Below the pieces are notes generated by a model. That model ran no database searches, had not been told where the DNA came from, and saw only the letters and a list, made by a program, of their open reading frames with translations. From assembly GCF_014696105.1 (NCBI RefSeq), contig NZ_JACJPO010000036.1, positions 57,342-121,341 of the forward strand: DNA of 64,000 nt, in the 5' to 3' direction. The stretch comes from Microcoleus sp. FACHB-1515 (GTDB lineage Bacteria; Cyanobacteriota; Cyanobacteriia; Elainellales; Elainellaceae). Shown here one piece after another: positions 55,305 through 64,000 of this stretch. Position 1 is the stretch's first letter; the number at the start of each line of letters is the position of its first letter. The position numbers were made by a program, and so were the translations under genes.

Positions 55305-56425
55305 CGATCGAAAATTTGCTGATCGATCGCAATTCCGCGACTGTCCAACGTTTGCAAAAACTGCTCGGTCGAAAGCGCCTGCTCAACCGGGTAAACTCCG
55401 GGTTTTTGCAGTTCTCCAGCCAGCAATAGCTCCGCGATGCTTCCGGTTCCCGCTCCGGCTGAAACCGCTGTGTTGTTGTGAACCAGGGTGGAAACGATTT
55501 TACGGGACTGGTTGTCTTTTTGGCCTGTGACCTGCGATCGAATGCCGACGCCGATGCCGCTGAAGCGATCGGTCACTCCGGTCATCCGAAAGCTGACGTT
55601 CGCCAGAAATTCCGTGCCGATCGGACTTTTGATCCAGGATTTCGGAAAGATGTGGGCAGCGATCCAGGTGAGATGGTTGTAAAAATCCGGGACAGAGCCG
55701 AACTTGGTGACAACGGATTGTGTTTGATAGGTGTCGGCCAAGGTGAGCGTTTCGGGCATCTCGAACCAGTAGACGTGAACCTGACCGTAGGGGGCGGGCA
55801 GTTCGATCGATTCGCGATCGCTGTACGGCTTGACGGCTTGCCACTGACCGTTGAGCCACGCTTTGAACGGCGCAATCAGGCCGAGGAACGTGGTTCGCAT
55901 CACGGTTAATCCGGCTCCGCCCGACCCGCTGACGACATAGCTGAGGTGAATTTCGTCCACGCTGTCCAGCAGTTCCACATCGCGACGCACCATGCTGTTT
56001 GAGATGCCGGGGAAGATGCCGGAGTTGACGATCGCCGTGATCCCCGCTGCTTTTGCCGCCTCGGATCGATCGAGCATTCGGCACGTGAAGGCTACGCTGT
56101 CGCTGACATCCAGATAGTTGATGCCCTGCTCGATGCATAGATCGAGGACGCTGGTATCGCGATGGTGAAAGGGGCCAGCGCAGTGAATCACCAAGTTGGG
56201 GCTGACAGTGGTGGAGTCGGCAGCGTAGGCGCGGATGGTCGATCGCACTGCTTCTCGATCGGACAGGTCAAGCTGCTGATACTGAACGGTTTCAGGCAAA
56301 CCTGCTTTTGCCGCCTCGCTTTTTCCCGTAATCGTGATTTGTGCCTGCGTGTGAGCCAGCAAGTCGCGCATCACGCTGCTGCCGATGCGTCCGCGTCCGC
56401 CTAAGATCAAAACACGATTGGTCAT
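55301..56425 (-). CDS. Saccharopine dehydrogenase-like NAD(P)-dependent oxidoreductase
   Basis: 374 residues. An N-terminal Rossmann fold, RVLILGGRGRIGSSVMRDLL, is followed by VIHCAGPFHHRDTSVLDLCI and NYLDVSDSVAF, the marks of the saccharopine dehydrogenase/trans-acting enoyl-reductase group. Later segments (TAIVNSGIFPGISNSMVRRD, SYVVSGSGGAGLTVMRTTFL) agree. Cyanobacteria make lysine by another route, so it is probably not true saccharopine metabolism. It is coupled by 4-base overlaps to crtO upstream and the kinase-like gene downstream. Confidence 0.87.
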   Translation of the reverse strand: MTNRVLILGGRGRIGSSVMRDLLAHTQAQITITGKSEAAKAGLPETVQYQQLDLSDREAVRSTIRAYAADSTTVSPNLVIHCAGPFHHRDTSVLDLCIEQGINYLDVSDSVAFTCRMLDRSEAAKAAGITAIVNSGIFPGISNSMVRRDVELLDSVDEIHLSYVVSGSGGAGLTVMRTTFLGLIAPFKAWLNGQWQAVKPYSDRESIELPAPYGQVHVYWFEMPETLTLADTYQTQSVVTKFGSVPDFYNHLTWIAAHIFPKSWIKSPIGTEFLANVSFRMTGVTDRFSGIGVGIRSQVTGQKDNQSRKIVSTLVHNNTAVSAGAGTGSIAELLLAGELQKPGVYPVEQALSTEQFLQTLDSRGIAIDQQIFDR

Positions 56426-58140
56426 GAGTGCGATCGATCCTTTGATGAAGCCCCAAATACCGATCTTGCCAAATCTTTGACGGATTGACCCGCTTTGGCG
56501 ATCGTGCGGTTAAGGGGTTGATGGGCACTGAGGAAGACACGAGCGCAGTTGCGTCCCGGCATTCCGGAAATTGAGCCGCCCGGATGCGTTCCGGCTCCGG
56601 TCAGGTAAAGATTTTCGATCGGCGTTTTGTAGTTCGCCAGTTCTGGCAGAGGCCGGAAAAACACCATCTGATCGAGCGTCATATCGATGTGATAGTAATT
56701 GCCGTTGTAGGCTCCCAGCCGTTCACCCAGTTCTGCCGGACTTTCGACGCCGCGAGCGATCGTTGCAGATTTCACATTCGGCGCATATTCGGCAATTTTG
56801 TCGATGACGCGATCGGCCACTTGATTTTTCAGTTCGTCCGTCCATCCAGTTCCGTTCAGTCCGGTTCCTTCCCGTCCGCGAATGTTGTACGGCGCAAAAA
56901 ACTCGATCCAAGCGGTGTGGCAGCCGGGGGGAGCCATTGAGGGATCGCGCATCGTCGGCACAACCAGATACATCGACGGGTCATCATCAGGAATTTCCCC
57001 GATCGCAGGTTTGTGATGCGCCTGTTCGACCTGATGCACTGAATCGGCAATTAAAACTGACCCAATTAAATACTCGTCGCGATGCTCGTGATTGACAAAC
57101 TTCAGCGGTTCACTTAACGCCAAATCGATTTTGAGAATCGTTTCATTGTTGTTGACAATGCGGCGATCGAGTCGTTCACGCAAATCCGCATCCACAGCAG
57201 CAATTTCATCCGCCTCCAGCATTTGCAGAAATAAACGACGCGCATCGATGTTAGAAATTACGCCTTCAGTCGCTCGATATTCTGTGCCGCCGCGCACTCG
57301 AACGCCAACTGCTTTTCCGTCATCAACCAAAATTTTCTCGACCGATTGATCGGTGAGAATCACGCCGCCGAGCGATCGCACCAACTTCACCAGAGCATCC
57401 ACCAAAGCGCCCGTGCCGCCTTTCGGTCTTGCCATGCCCGGATCGTGCCGCATTGCCATCATGATCGCGCCGATACCAAGCTGCTTTTGCGAAGGCGGCG
57501 CACCGAGTTCCGAGGCGAGGCGAGCGAGTGGCGCTTTGAGAAATTCTTCATCAAACCACTCGTTCATAATATCTTCCGCACTGGTCAACATGTTGCGGAC
57601 AAAATCGAGCGTTTTCGACGGTGAACCAATGACGGAAAATAAATCTTTAATCTTGGCAATATCGTAGTTTCCGGCAATATCAATAATCGATTTTGGCGGC
57701 GCATTAAACATCGGAATCATCGCGCCGATCGCTCGTTGCCAATATTCGGTAAACTCGCGATATTTCTGAGCATCGCGTGGACTGAATCGCTCAATTTCCG
57801 CAACGGTTTTGTCGAGCGATCGATGTCCATAAAAATACTTACCGTCCGGATGCGGACAGAAAACCACCTGATCGCAAAACAAATATTCCAGCCCGTATTT
57901 TTCCAATTCAAGCTCTTGCACAACCGGACCAAGATGAATAAATTCGTGATCGATCGCGCAGCGGTTGAACTTGAATCCCGGAGCTTCCTGCGGCATTGTT
58001 TCCTCGGTTGTCGCGGCTCCACCGGGAATTTCTCGCTTTTCCAGCAGCAGCACCCGGTAGCCTGCTTTCAGCAAATAAGCCGCACAAACCAAGCCGTTAT
58101 GACCCGCACCAATGATCACTACATCGTATGCTTCTGACAT
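56422..58140 (-). CDS. crtO: Carotene ketolase, CrtO type
   Basis: 572 residues from the ATG at 58140 (MSEAYDVVIIGAGHNGLVCA). It introduces the 4-keto group into beta-carotene (echinenone, sometimes canthaxanthin) at the membrane. The FAD site VVIIGAGHNGLVCAAYLL, LLEKREIPGGAATTE, FNRCAIDHEFIHLGPVVQEL, GVISNIDARRLFLQ and NLYLTGAGTHPGGSISGMPG match cyanobacterial CrtO closely as I remember it. First gene of a leftward four-gene unit with 4-base overlaps throughout. An in-frame start at 58215 would add 25 residues foreign to the family. Confidence 0.92.
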   Translation of the reverse strand: MSEAYDVVIIGAGHNGLVCAAYLLKAGYRVLLLEKREIPGGAATTEETMPQEAPGFKFNRCAIDHEFIHLGPVVQELELEKYGLEYLFCDQVVFCPHPDGKYFYGHRSLDKTVAEIERFSPRDAQKYREFTEYWQRAIGAMIPMFNAPPKSIIDIAGNYDIAKIKDLFSVIGSPSKTLDFVRNMLTSAEDIMNEWFDEEFLKAPLARLASELGAPPSQKQLGIGAIMMAMRHDPGMARPKGGTGALVDALVKLVRSLGGVILTDQSVEKILVDDGKAVGVRVRGGTEYRATEGVISNIDARRLFLQMLEADEIAAVDADLRERLDRRIVNNNETILKIDLALSEPLKFVNHEHRDEYLIGSVLIADSVHQVEQAHHKPAIGEIPDDDPSMYLVVPTMRDPSMAPPGCHTAWIEFFAPYNIRGREGTGLNGTGWTDELKNQVADRVIDKIAEYAPNVKSATIARGVESPAELGERLGAYNGNYYHIDMTLDQMVFFRPLPELANYKTPIENLYLTGAGTHPGGSISGMPGRNCARVFLSAHQPLNRTIAKAGQSVKDLARSVFGASSKDRSHS

Positions 58141-58318
58141 CACAAGAGCTTCCCTGCAAAAGGCTGTAAAGAAAATAACATTTCGCGCGATCGATTCCAT
58201 CTTACGGAGCGGCAAAACGCTGAAGGATCTATCGAATGTCGGAGATCGTCCGTTGGAGTTGCGATCGAATTCGCCGCATTTTTGGGAAAACTATAATTCA
58301 CCCCTATTTTTACTGCAT

Positions 58319-59095
58319 ATGCGTTCTGCCAAGCTCCACCTGTGGTTTGCCTTGTTTGCCTACGGTTTTGCGCTGCCCGCTTTGGCTCAAACTCCTGCGA
58401 TCGACACGCTCCAAACTCAGCTACAAGCGGCCATTTGCCTGAACGATTGGCCGCAGGCGATCGACCTGACCAATCAGCTCATTGGTTCAGACGATCTATC
58501 GCCCGAAGACCGCGAAAGCCTTGTGAACTATCGATCGCAACTGCAAAATTGGCGAGCCACCGGAGCGAGATTTGCCAACTTGCCCAACTGCAATGCGGCC
58601 AATCCTGCCGTCGCGATTGCGCCTCAATCTACAACGACAATCGAGAATTCCGTTGCGATCGCGCCTCAACCGCTCTCGCTGGTTGCGCTCTCGCCTGCTG
58701 TCAACTTAGATTTCGTCACCGGAGCGGCGACGCACTCCGGCGCAGTCAGCAGCGGCCAGCAGGTTTACAGTTTCACGGCTAGCGCAGGCGATCGCCTCAG
58801 CATCGATGTCAACGTGACGCGCATCATGCCCGGAACGCCGTTTATGGACGATGATTCACAGCTTTTTTTATTTGATGCAGCCGGACGATTAATTGCTCAA
58901 AATGACGATCAGGAGCGATCGTTTCAATCGCGCCTTGCCAATTTTACGATTCCCGCAGACGGTACTTATTTTGTGGTGGTGACGACTTTCAACAACGATC
59001 CCATTCTCAATGCCAACGGCATCATTCTTCGCTGGGAAGGTGACGGAGGCAGCAACATTGAATACCTGCTTACTATCAGTAAACAGGCGAATTAA
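58319..59095 (+). CDS. Exported protein with PPC-like beta domain
   Basis: 258 residues from the ATG at 58319. The signal peptide MRSAKLHLWFALFAYGFALP ends at ALAQ, a standard cleavage site. A helical region to about residue 85 (AICLNDWPQAIDLTNQLIGS) is followed by a linker. A C-terminal pre-peptidase-like jelly-roll domain (QQVYSFTASAGDRLSIDVNV, DSQLFLFDAAGRLIAQNDDQ, IPADGTYFVVVTTFNNDP) completes it. Such domains bind Ca or assist secretion; no enzyme domain is present. It is divergent from crtO. Confidence 0.82.
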   Translation: MRSAKLHLWFALFAYGFALPALAQTPAIDTLQTQLQAAICLNDWPQAIDLTNQLIGSDDLSPEDRESLVNYRSQLQNWRATGARFANLPNCNAANPAVAIAPQSTTTIENSVAIAPQPLSLVALSPAVNLDFVTGAATHSGAVSSGQQVYSFTASAGDRLSIDVNVTRIMPGTPFMDDDSQLFLFDAAGRLIAQNDDQERSFQSRLANFTIPADGTYFVVVTTFNNDPILNANGIILRWEGDGGSNIEYLLTISKQAN

Positions 59096-59242
59096 TTTAG
59101 ATCGAATTCAGCATAAACAAAGTTGGCAGCGGTGATCAGCGACGATCGCGTATTGAGCAGAACAACGATTTGATCTTGACGATCGCCCTGCTTCAACAAA
59201 TCGAAAAATCTAAAATAGAAGAGTAGCTTTTGTGGCGATCGA

Positions 59243-59506
59243 ATGTCTGAACAGTTCCCCGTTGCCGATCAGCTAATGGCCGATTTGCGACGAGAAAGCC
59301 AACTGATGAAGTTAATCACTCGTGGCTGTATTGAATTGCGGTGGGCAGTTTCCGCAGACGAACAAGACATGGCGAGAGCGATCGTTTACAACGCTTTTGA
59401 AACTTATGCGATCGAGCGCGGCATGTCGCTTCCGCAGGCCGAACAGTTTTGCGAACAACATTTAGAAGCGCTGATTCGCTCGGTTTGGGATGCAATCGAT
59501 CGTTAG
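59243..59506 (+). CDS. Small conserved cyanobacterial protein, unknown
   Basis: 87 residues, helical and soluble: [60 protein letters not shown]. Conserved in cyanobacteria as far as I recall, without a role. One base separates its stop from the convergent kptA stop. Confidence 0.7.
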   Translation: MSEQFPVADQLMADLRRESQLMKLITRGCIELRWAVSADEQDMARAIVYNAFETYAIERGMSLPQAEQFCEQHLEALIRSVWDAIDR

Positions 59507-59507
59507 A

Positions 59508-60095
59508 TCAGCGGTAGTTGCCGATCTCAATTCTTTTTAGATAGTTTGGCGGCACTCGATCGACCAGCCAAACATGATTTTCAGAGCAGTAAAATTCATA
59601 TCCTTTAGTGTGCATTGCGGCAGCATCGATCGCCAGCACAGCCGGACGCCCATGCCTGCGCCCCACTCGAATCGCCATTTGAATATCCTGCGACAAATGG
59701 ACGTGATGCCGCCGCATTTTGTGCAGGCCGGACTGAAGGATAGAGTCGATCGACTGTTCGCCCGTTCCGTGATACAGCAGATCCGGCGGCACTTGTGGCT
59801 CAAGCTGCAAATCCACTTCGACGCTATGGCCTTGATTGGCGCGAATGCGCGTTCCGGTGGAATCGATCGCAAAGCGCTGTTTGTCATTTTCCGCAACGAC
59901 AGTTTCCAGTTCGGCACGAGAAATCGGAAAGTTGTCAGCGGCACAGGCGGCCAGCAGCGTCTCGATTTCAACCCAGCCGCCAGGCGCAAGCGTCAAGCCT
60001 AAGCGATCGGGCTGATGGCGCAGATGCTTACTGAGATATTTGCTGATTTTGACGATGCGAAATTGTTCTGGAAGCGCTGGGCGATCGGGCTGCAT
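59508..60095 (-). CDS. kptA: RNA 2'-phosphotransferase (Tpt1/KptA)
   Basis: 195 residues, complete. Family motifs are ISKYLSKHLRHQPDRLGLTL, RIRANQGHSVEVDLQ, LLYHGTGEQSIDSILQSGL, RRHHVHLSQDIQMAIRVGRR and FYCSENHVWLVDRVPP. In fungi the enzyme removes the splice-junction 2'-phosphate of tRNA using NAD+. Bacterial homologs have the activity in vitro, but their cell role is unclear because bacteria lack that splicing route. The start at 60095 fits the family length. Confidence 0.92.
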   Translation of the reverse strand: MQPDRPALPEQFRIVKISKYLSKHLRHQPDRLGLTLAPGGWVEIETLLAACAADNFPISRAELETVVAENDKQRFAIDSTGTRIRANQGHSVEVDLQLEPQVPPDLLYHGTGEQSIDSILQSGLHKMRRHHVHLSQDIQMAIRVGRRHGRPAVLAIDAAAMHTKGYEFYCSENHVWLVDRVPPNYLKRIEIGNYR

Positions 60096-60147
60096 TTGGA
60101 TGATTAAAAAATGTTAAGTTGATTGAGTCGATCGAATTTAATCGAAT

Positions 60148-60648
60148 ATGGGTCGCTTATTTGCTTTGCTGCTGGCTTTTTGCCTGCTGTTGCCTGTTGG
60201 TCTGTTGCTGCCGCTGCCTGCGTGGGCTGCGAGTTCGGCGGCAATCCGCGCCTATGACGATGCCGACGCTGCTACCAAAGATTTTGCTGGACAAGATTTG
60301 GTTCGTGCCGAGTTTAGCAACGCCAAGCTGGAGAACGCCAACTTCAGTGAGGCCGATTTGCGCGGAGCCGTCTTCAACGGTTCGATTCTAACCGGAGCGA
60401 ATTTCAGCGGCGCAGACTTCAGCGACGGCATCGGCTACATTACGGACTTCGCCAATGTTGACTTCACCAACGCCGTGCTCACTTCCGCAATGCTGCTGAA
60501 GTCGAATTTTGCAGGCGCGATCGTGACAGGAGCCGATTTCACCGATGCGGTGCTCGATCGCGACCAAGCCCTTGCCCTTTGTAAAACCGCCAGCGGCAGC
60601 AATCCCACGACGGGCGAAGACACGCGGGAATCGCTCGGCTGTCCCTAA
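60148..60648 (+). CDS. Exported pentapeptide-repeat protein (thylakoid-lumen type)
   Basis: 166 residues. The signal peptide (GRLFALLLAFCLLLPVGLLL) ends at AWA, a typical cleavage site. Pentapeptides follow from about residue 48 (FAGQDLVRAEFSNAKLENAN, FSEADLRGAVFNGSILTGAN) to about 135. The tail holds two Cys in ALALCKTASGSNPTTGEDTR and ESLGCP, as in the lumenal TL17/TL15-type proteins of chloroplasts, so a disulfide is likely. Function unknown. Confidence 0.88.
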   Translation: MGRLFALLLAFCLLLPVGLLLPLPAWAASSAAIRAYDDADAATKDFAGQDLVRAEFSNAKLENANFSEADLRGAVFNGSILTGANFSGADFSDGIGYITDFANVDFTNAVLTSAMLLKSNFAGAIVTGADFTDAVLDRDQALALCKTASGSNPTTGEDTRESLGCP

Positions 60649-60712
60649 TGGAAGTTGTCCGTAGCGGAAGCTGTCTGTGGCGTAAGATGCAGATGGAATG
60701 GAGGAAAATTTG

Positions 60713-61012
60713 ATGAGCAAAATCGATCGCGACCAAGTCCACAAAGTTGCCCATCTCGCTCGGCTTGACTTGACGCCAGACGAAGAAGCGCAATTTACGA
60801 CGCAGCTTAGCGACATTCTTGAATATTTTGAGCAGCTCAGCGAACTCGATACGAGCGATGTAGAGCCGACGACGCGGGCGATCGATGTGAGCAACGTGAC
60901 GCGCCCCGACCAGCATCAGCCCTATGGAGATCGCGAGCAGATTCTCGACAGTGCGCCCGATCGCGAAGGTGAATTCTTTAAAGTGCCGAAAATTATGGGC
61001 GGCGGTGAGTGA
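60713..61012 (+). CDS. gatC: Asp-tRNA(Asn)/Glu-tRNA(Gln) amidotransferase subunit C
   Basis: 99 residues from the ATG at 60713, preceded by a strong GGAGG at 60700-60704. It stabilises GatA in the GatCAB complex, which amidates Glu-tRNA(Gln). Motifs: [57 protein letters not shown]. gatA and gatB are not adjacent, as is common in cyanobacteria. Confidence 0.96.
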   Translation: MSKIDRDQVHKVAHLARLDLTPDEEAQFTTQLSDILEYFEQLSELDTSDVEPTTRAIDVSNVTRPDQHQPYGDREQILDSAPDREGEFFKVPKIMGGGE

Positions 61013-61218
61013 TCCCAGCGGTTGCCAGTCTTAATAATTCTTTCCAAATTGCGCTAAATCACGATGTAGACGGCGATCGCTCGCAATTAGTCAGCCAGCG
61101 CGATCGCCGCAGCAGACTGGGCAAAAAAGCTTGGTAGTCGTGTTTACAGCAAGCAGGGATCAGGCAGTGTTACGGTTTGGTCATTACCCTAGGTTCGGTG
61201 CAAAGCGCCTCATTCGCT

Positions 61219-61545
61219 ATGGCTCAGATTTTTGATCCCCTTCCTTCTGATTCGTCCGATCGCATTTTGTGCTGCTATGTCAACGCCACCAGCAAAATTC
61301 AAATTGCTCGCATTACCAACATTGCAAACTGGTATTTTGAGCGTGTCGTGTTTCCGGGTCAGCGCTTGATCTTTGAAGCGGTTCCCGAAGCTCAGCTTGA
61401 GATTCACAGCGGCATGATGGCAAGCGCGATCTTGTCTGATCGAATTCCGTGCGATCGCCTGTGCGTCGAGGAAAATGATTCCGAGCCGGAAGTGGTTGAA
61501 CCTGTGGAAACTACAAGAGCCGTACAAGATTCATTGCCCGTTTAG
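61219..61545 (+). CDS. DUF1830 protein
   Basis: 108 residues from the ATG at 61219; the frame extends back to 61177 without similarity. The family core is ILCCYVNATSKIQIARITNI, ANWYFERVVFPGQRLIFEAV and PEAQLEIHSGMMASAILSDR. It is a small cyanobacterial domain of unknown function. An acidic tail (ENDSEPEVVEPVE) is added. The 206-base gap before it shows no gene. Confidence 0.85.
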   Translation: MAQIFDPLPSDSSDRILCCYVNATSKIQIARITNIANWYFERVVFPGQRLIFEAVPEAQLEIHSGMMASAILSDRIPCDRLCVEENDSEPEVVEPVETTRAVQDSLPV

Positions 61546-61725
61546 CGAATCTGTCTAGCATTAGACAAGCTAACCAAGGTTGCTGTCAATGCCTCGGTCA
61601 AAGTTTATTGATACCGCTCTGTCAAACGGCAGGGCGATCGAAGTATTTTTCCTGGGCGCTTTGGTCGTCACGACCCAATTGTGCGGACGGCATAATGTAA
61701 GGAAGTGACGTGATCGTGGGGTGAC

Positions 61726-62199
61726 GTGGATCTTCCTTCTTTTATCTGGCTGTGGCGAATCGCGGCGTGGGCGATGGGCTTGGCAATTTTAGCTTATTTG
61801 CTGCTGGCCGTGAGCGGCGTTTGGCTCTCTGTCAGTCGTCTGCAATGGCCGTCTGGTGCGAATCGGCTGTCTCAGGCAAACTGGGTCGTGCGTCCAAGCT
61901 GGCTGCGCTGGACGCACATCGGCTTGGGCAGCAGCTTAGTCGTGCTCGTGCTGCTGCTGCTGGCGATCGGCATTGTCGGGACGATCGGGCACTACGGCAG
62001 CTTAGGCCATTCGCCGCACCTTGCCGCTGGCATTGACGCCACGCTGTTAACCGCTGCTTCAGCTTGGAGCGCTTTCTGCATCAGTCCGCTGCGACCTTGG
62101 GCGCGACCGCTGCACTGGCTAACCGGATTGCTGCTGCTGGTTGGCTTTGTGCGCGTTTCGCTGACGGGCTGGGACGTGGTGCAGAAGTATTTGCCTTGA
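61726..62199 (+). CDS. DUF4079 membrane protein
   Basis: 157 residues from a GTG at 61726, with four helices. Typical of the family are RWTHIGLGSSLVVLVLLLLA and GHSPHLAAGIDATLLTAASA, with His residues inside helices that could hold a cofactor such as heme, by analogy to cytochrome b561-like proteins; this is inference. It ends 11 bases before the convergent sensor-kinase gene. Confidence 0.82.
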   Translation: MDLPSFIWLWRIAAWAMGLAILAYLLLAVSGVWLSVSRLQWPSGANRLSQANWVVRPSWLRWTHIGLGSSLVVLVLLLLAIGIVGTIGHYGSLGHSPHLAAGIDATLLTAASAWSAFCISPLRPWARPLHWLTGLLLLVGFVRVSLTGWDVVQKYLP

Positions 62200-62210
62200 G
62201 GTGAACACAT

Positions 62211-63953
62211 TCAGGCTTCTTGAGGAATCGATTGGCTCACCAAGCTCAAAATTGCCTTTGCCAGCGCTCCGGGATCGACAGGTTTGGCGAGATGAGTTTG
62301 AAAGCCAGCTTGAAGCGCTTGCCGCTGGTTGTATTCGCCAACATAGGCCGTTAGTGCGATCGCCGGAATTATCTTTTTGTGCGGTTCCTGCATCGATCGA
62401 AATTGACTGATGAAGCTGTAGCCATCAACATCTGGCATTCCAATATCACTGACCAAAATATCAGGCGATCGCTGCACAAATGTGTTCAATGCTTCTTTTG
62501 CAGAAGCAACTGCCGTAACCGTTGCGCCATATTGTTCCAGAATAATTTTGATCAATTCTCGCGTATCTGCTTCATCTTCCACCACCAAAACATGCACGCT
62601 GCTCAAATCTGAGTGGCCGCAAGCAGGTGGATCGATCGCATTTCTAACAGACACAATTTTGGGCAGCGGCAATCGCACAGTAAAGGTTGCGCCTTGTCCT
62701 TCACCTGCACTTTCGGCTGCAACAGTGCCGCCGTGCAGTTCGACGATTTGCCGGACGATCGCTAAGCCCAATCCTAGCCCGCCAAATCGACGAGTAATTG
62801 AGCTATCGGCCTGCCGAAAATATTCAAAAACATAGGGTAAAAAGTCTGAGCTAATGCCCTTGCCGCTATCTTTAACCATGATTTGAGCGGTTGTTTCATC
62901 GTACTGCAACTTAACGTGAACCTGTCCTTCTCTTGGCGTAAATTTCACGGCATTGGAAAGTAAATTCCAGACGACTTGCTGCAAGCGATTGGGATCACCA
63001 AGGACAAGTTTGCTGGATGGCTCTAGCTCAGTTTGAATTTGAATTGATTTTGCTTCTGCGGCCAACAGCATCGTTTCTTCTGCGGCAGAAATGACGGTTG
63101 CTAAGTCAACAGGCTTGACGTTCAACGTTAATTTGCCTTGCAAAACTCGTGAAATATCAAGCAAATCTTCAATTAATTGCGTTTGCAGTTTGGCATTGCG
63201 CTCGATCGTTTCAAGTCCGATCGCTTGCTTTTGAGCATCTAAAGTTCCGCTTCGCAGCAGCCGCACCCAGCCGAGGATCGGACTAAGCGGCGTTCTGAGT
63301 TCATGTGAAAGAACGGCTAAAAATTCGTCTTTAATTCGATTCGCGGCTTCGGCTTCGGCACGAGCGGTTTGCTCTCGTTTAAGCAGTTGTTCGCGTTCTG
63401 CTTCGGCACGATTGCGTTCTGCTTCGGCTCGCTGCCGCTCATCAATTTCTTGTTGAAGCTGTTGATTGAGTTGAACTAGCTCAGCCGTGCGAGTTTGAAC
63501 GCGATGTTCCAATTCGTCTTGAAGCTGTCTGAGTTCTATTTCAATTCGCAACCGTTCGTCAATTTCACTTTGAAGTGCGGCGTTTGCTTCTTGAAGCTGC
63601 GTTGGACTGGGCAAGGCCAGCGCTTGAGGAACCAGGGGAATTAGCTCGATCGCAGTAAAGATCGAAATAATTGCAGTTCCCGCTTTGAGCAGGCCGGAGA
63701 GCCAGTAGGTCGGATGTCAAAGTGTCCAAATCGCAACAATGTGAGTCGTTCCACAGAAAATAATAAACGCTGCAAATAATAGAAATATGCCGTAAAAAGG
63801 CAGATCTTTCCGCTTACGAACAAAATAAAATAAGGTGAGTGGAATTGAATAATATGCCAAGGAAATGATGGCGTCAGAAATGAGATGGGTAGAGATGTAG
63901 AAGTAATGATTCAGGGTTGTAAACTCGCATTGTAGTGGTGGATGAAGTACCAA
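62211..63953 (-). pseudogene. Ethylene-receptor-like hybrid histidine kinase split by an in-frame TGA
   Basis: Read from a TTG at 63953, the first 78 codons form an ethylene-binding domain with Asp27, Cys67 and His71 (the CGTTH copper site), ending HIVAIWTL. Codon 79 is TGA (63717-63719). The same frame then continues without other stops: HPTYWLSGLLKAGTAIISIF, coiled coil, HisKA (LAVLSHELRTPLSPILGWVR), HATPase (NLLSNAVKF, FGGLGLGLAIV) and a receiver domain (VLVVEDEAD, VSDIGMPDVDG). Related cyanobacterial receptors have IWTLW followed by PTYWLSG, so TGG has become TGA by one base. The true start may lie nearer or past the window edge. A sequencing error cannot be excluded. Confidence 0.82.
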
Positions 63954-64000
63954 ATTGCTCCAATATGGTTAGCAAGCTTCTTTGAGAACGAGAGTGTCTT

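Overview
This is a cyanobacterial chromosome segment. The palindrome GCGATCGC (HIP1) and its core recur all through genes and gaps. Many gene families are cyanobacterial or plastid-type: acyl-ACP reductase, PAM68, the DUF3493, DUF1830 and DUF4079 families, a CrtO-type carotene ketolase, a SpkB-like kinase and an ethylene-binding sensor. TGA is a normal stop here. I cannot place the organism below phylum level.

Layout. 1-10.2 kb: the window opens inside pheT, followed by a zinc-ribbon Ser/Thr kinase with pentapeptide repeats, a DUF3493 gene, a deoxyhypusine-synthase-like gene and a fused two-domain oligopeptide ABC ATPase. 10.4-17 kb: aar, accA, an SDR gene and folE lie in the order familiar from hydrocarbon-producing cyanobacteria. 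Two leftward membrane-glycosylation genes split aar from accA, and the usual partner ado is not in the window. 17-28.5 kb: an amino-acid-oxidase-like gene coupled to ridA, a lipoprotein, a transglutaminase, ribBA, argC, a GAF histidine kinase whose phospho-accepting His is replaced by Gln, and prmA. 28.6-42 kb: mnmG, four poorly characterised cyanobacterial genes, DAHP synthase, rpsO-pam68, guaA, a cluster of four DnaA-box-like sites, and sbcC.

42-49.6 kb: a CHRD protein, tRNA-Pro, rsmE, an XRE regulator divergent from a small gene with paired operator-like repeats between them, a membrane glycosyltransferase-like protein, a pentapeptide protein, a metallophosphatase and a DUF1361 protein. 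49.7-53 kb: an arsenic island (arsR, arsI, an aquaglyceroporin and arsC) sits against a truncated ABC permease, so it appears to have replaced part of a transport operon. 53.4-58.1 kb: a tightly coupled four-gene operon of crtO, a saccharopine-dehydrogenase-like gene, an APH-like kinase and a radical SAM gene, with 4-base overlaps at every junction. I did not find a known pathway that explains this combination; it is the best candidate for an undescribed system. 58.3-64 kb: a secreted PPC-type protein, kptA, a lumenal pentapeptide protein, gatC, DUF1830 and DUF4079 genes, and an ethylene-receptor-like hybrid kinase interrupted by a single in-frame TGA where a Trp is expected.

All homology statements come from reading motifs and remembered family features. 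No database search was run.
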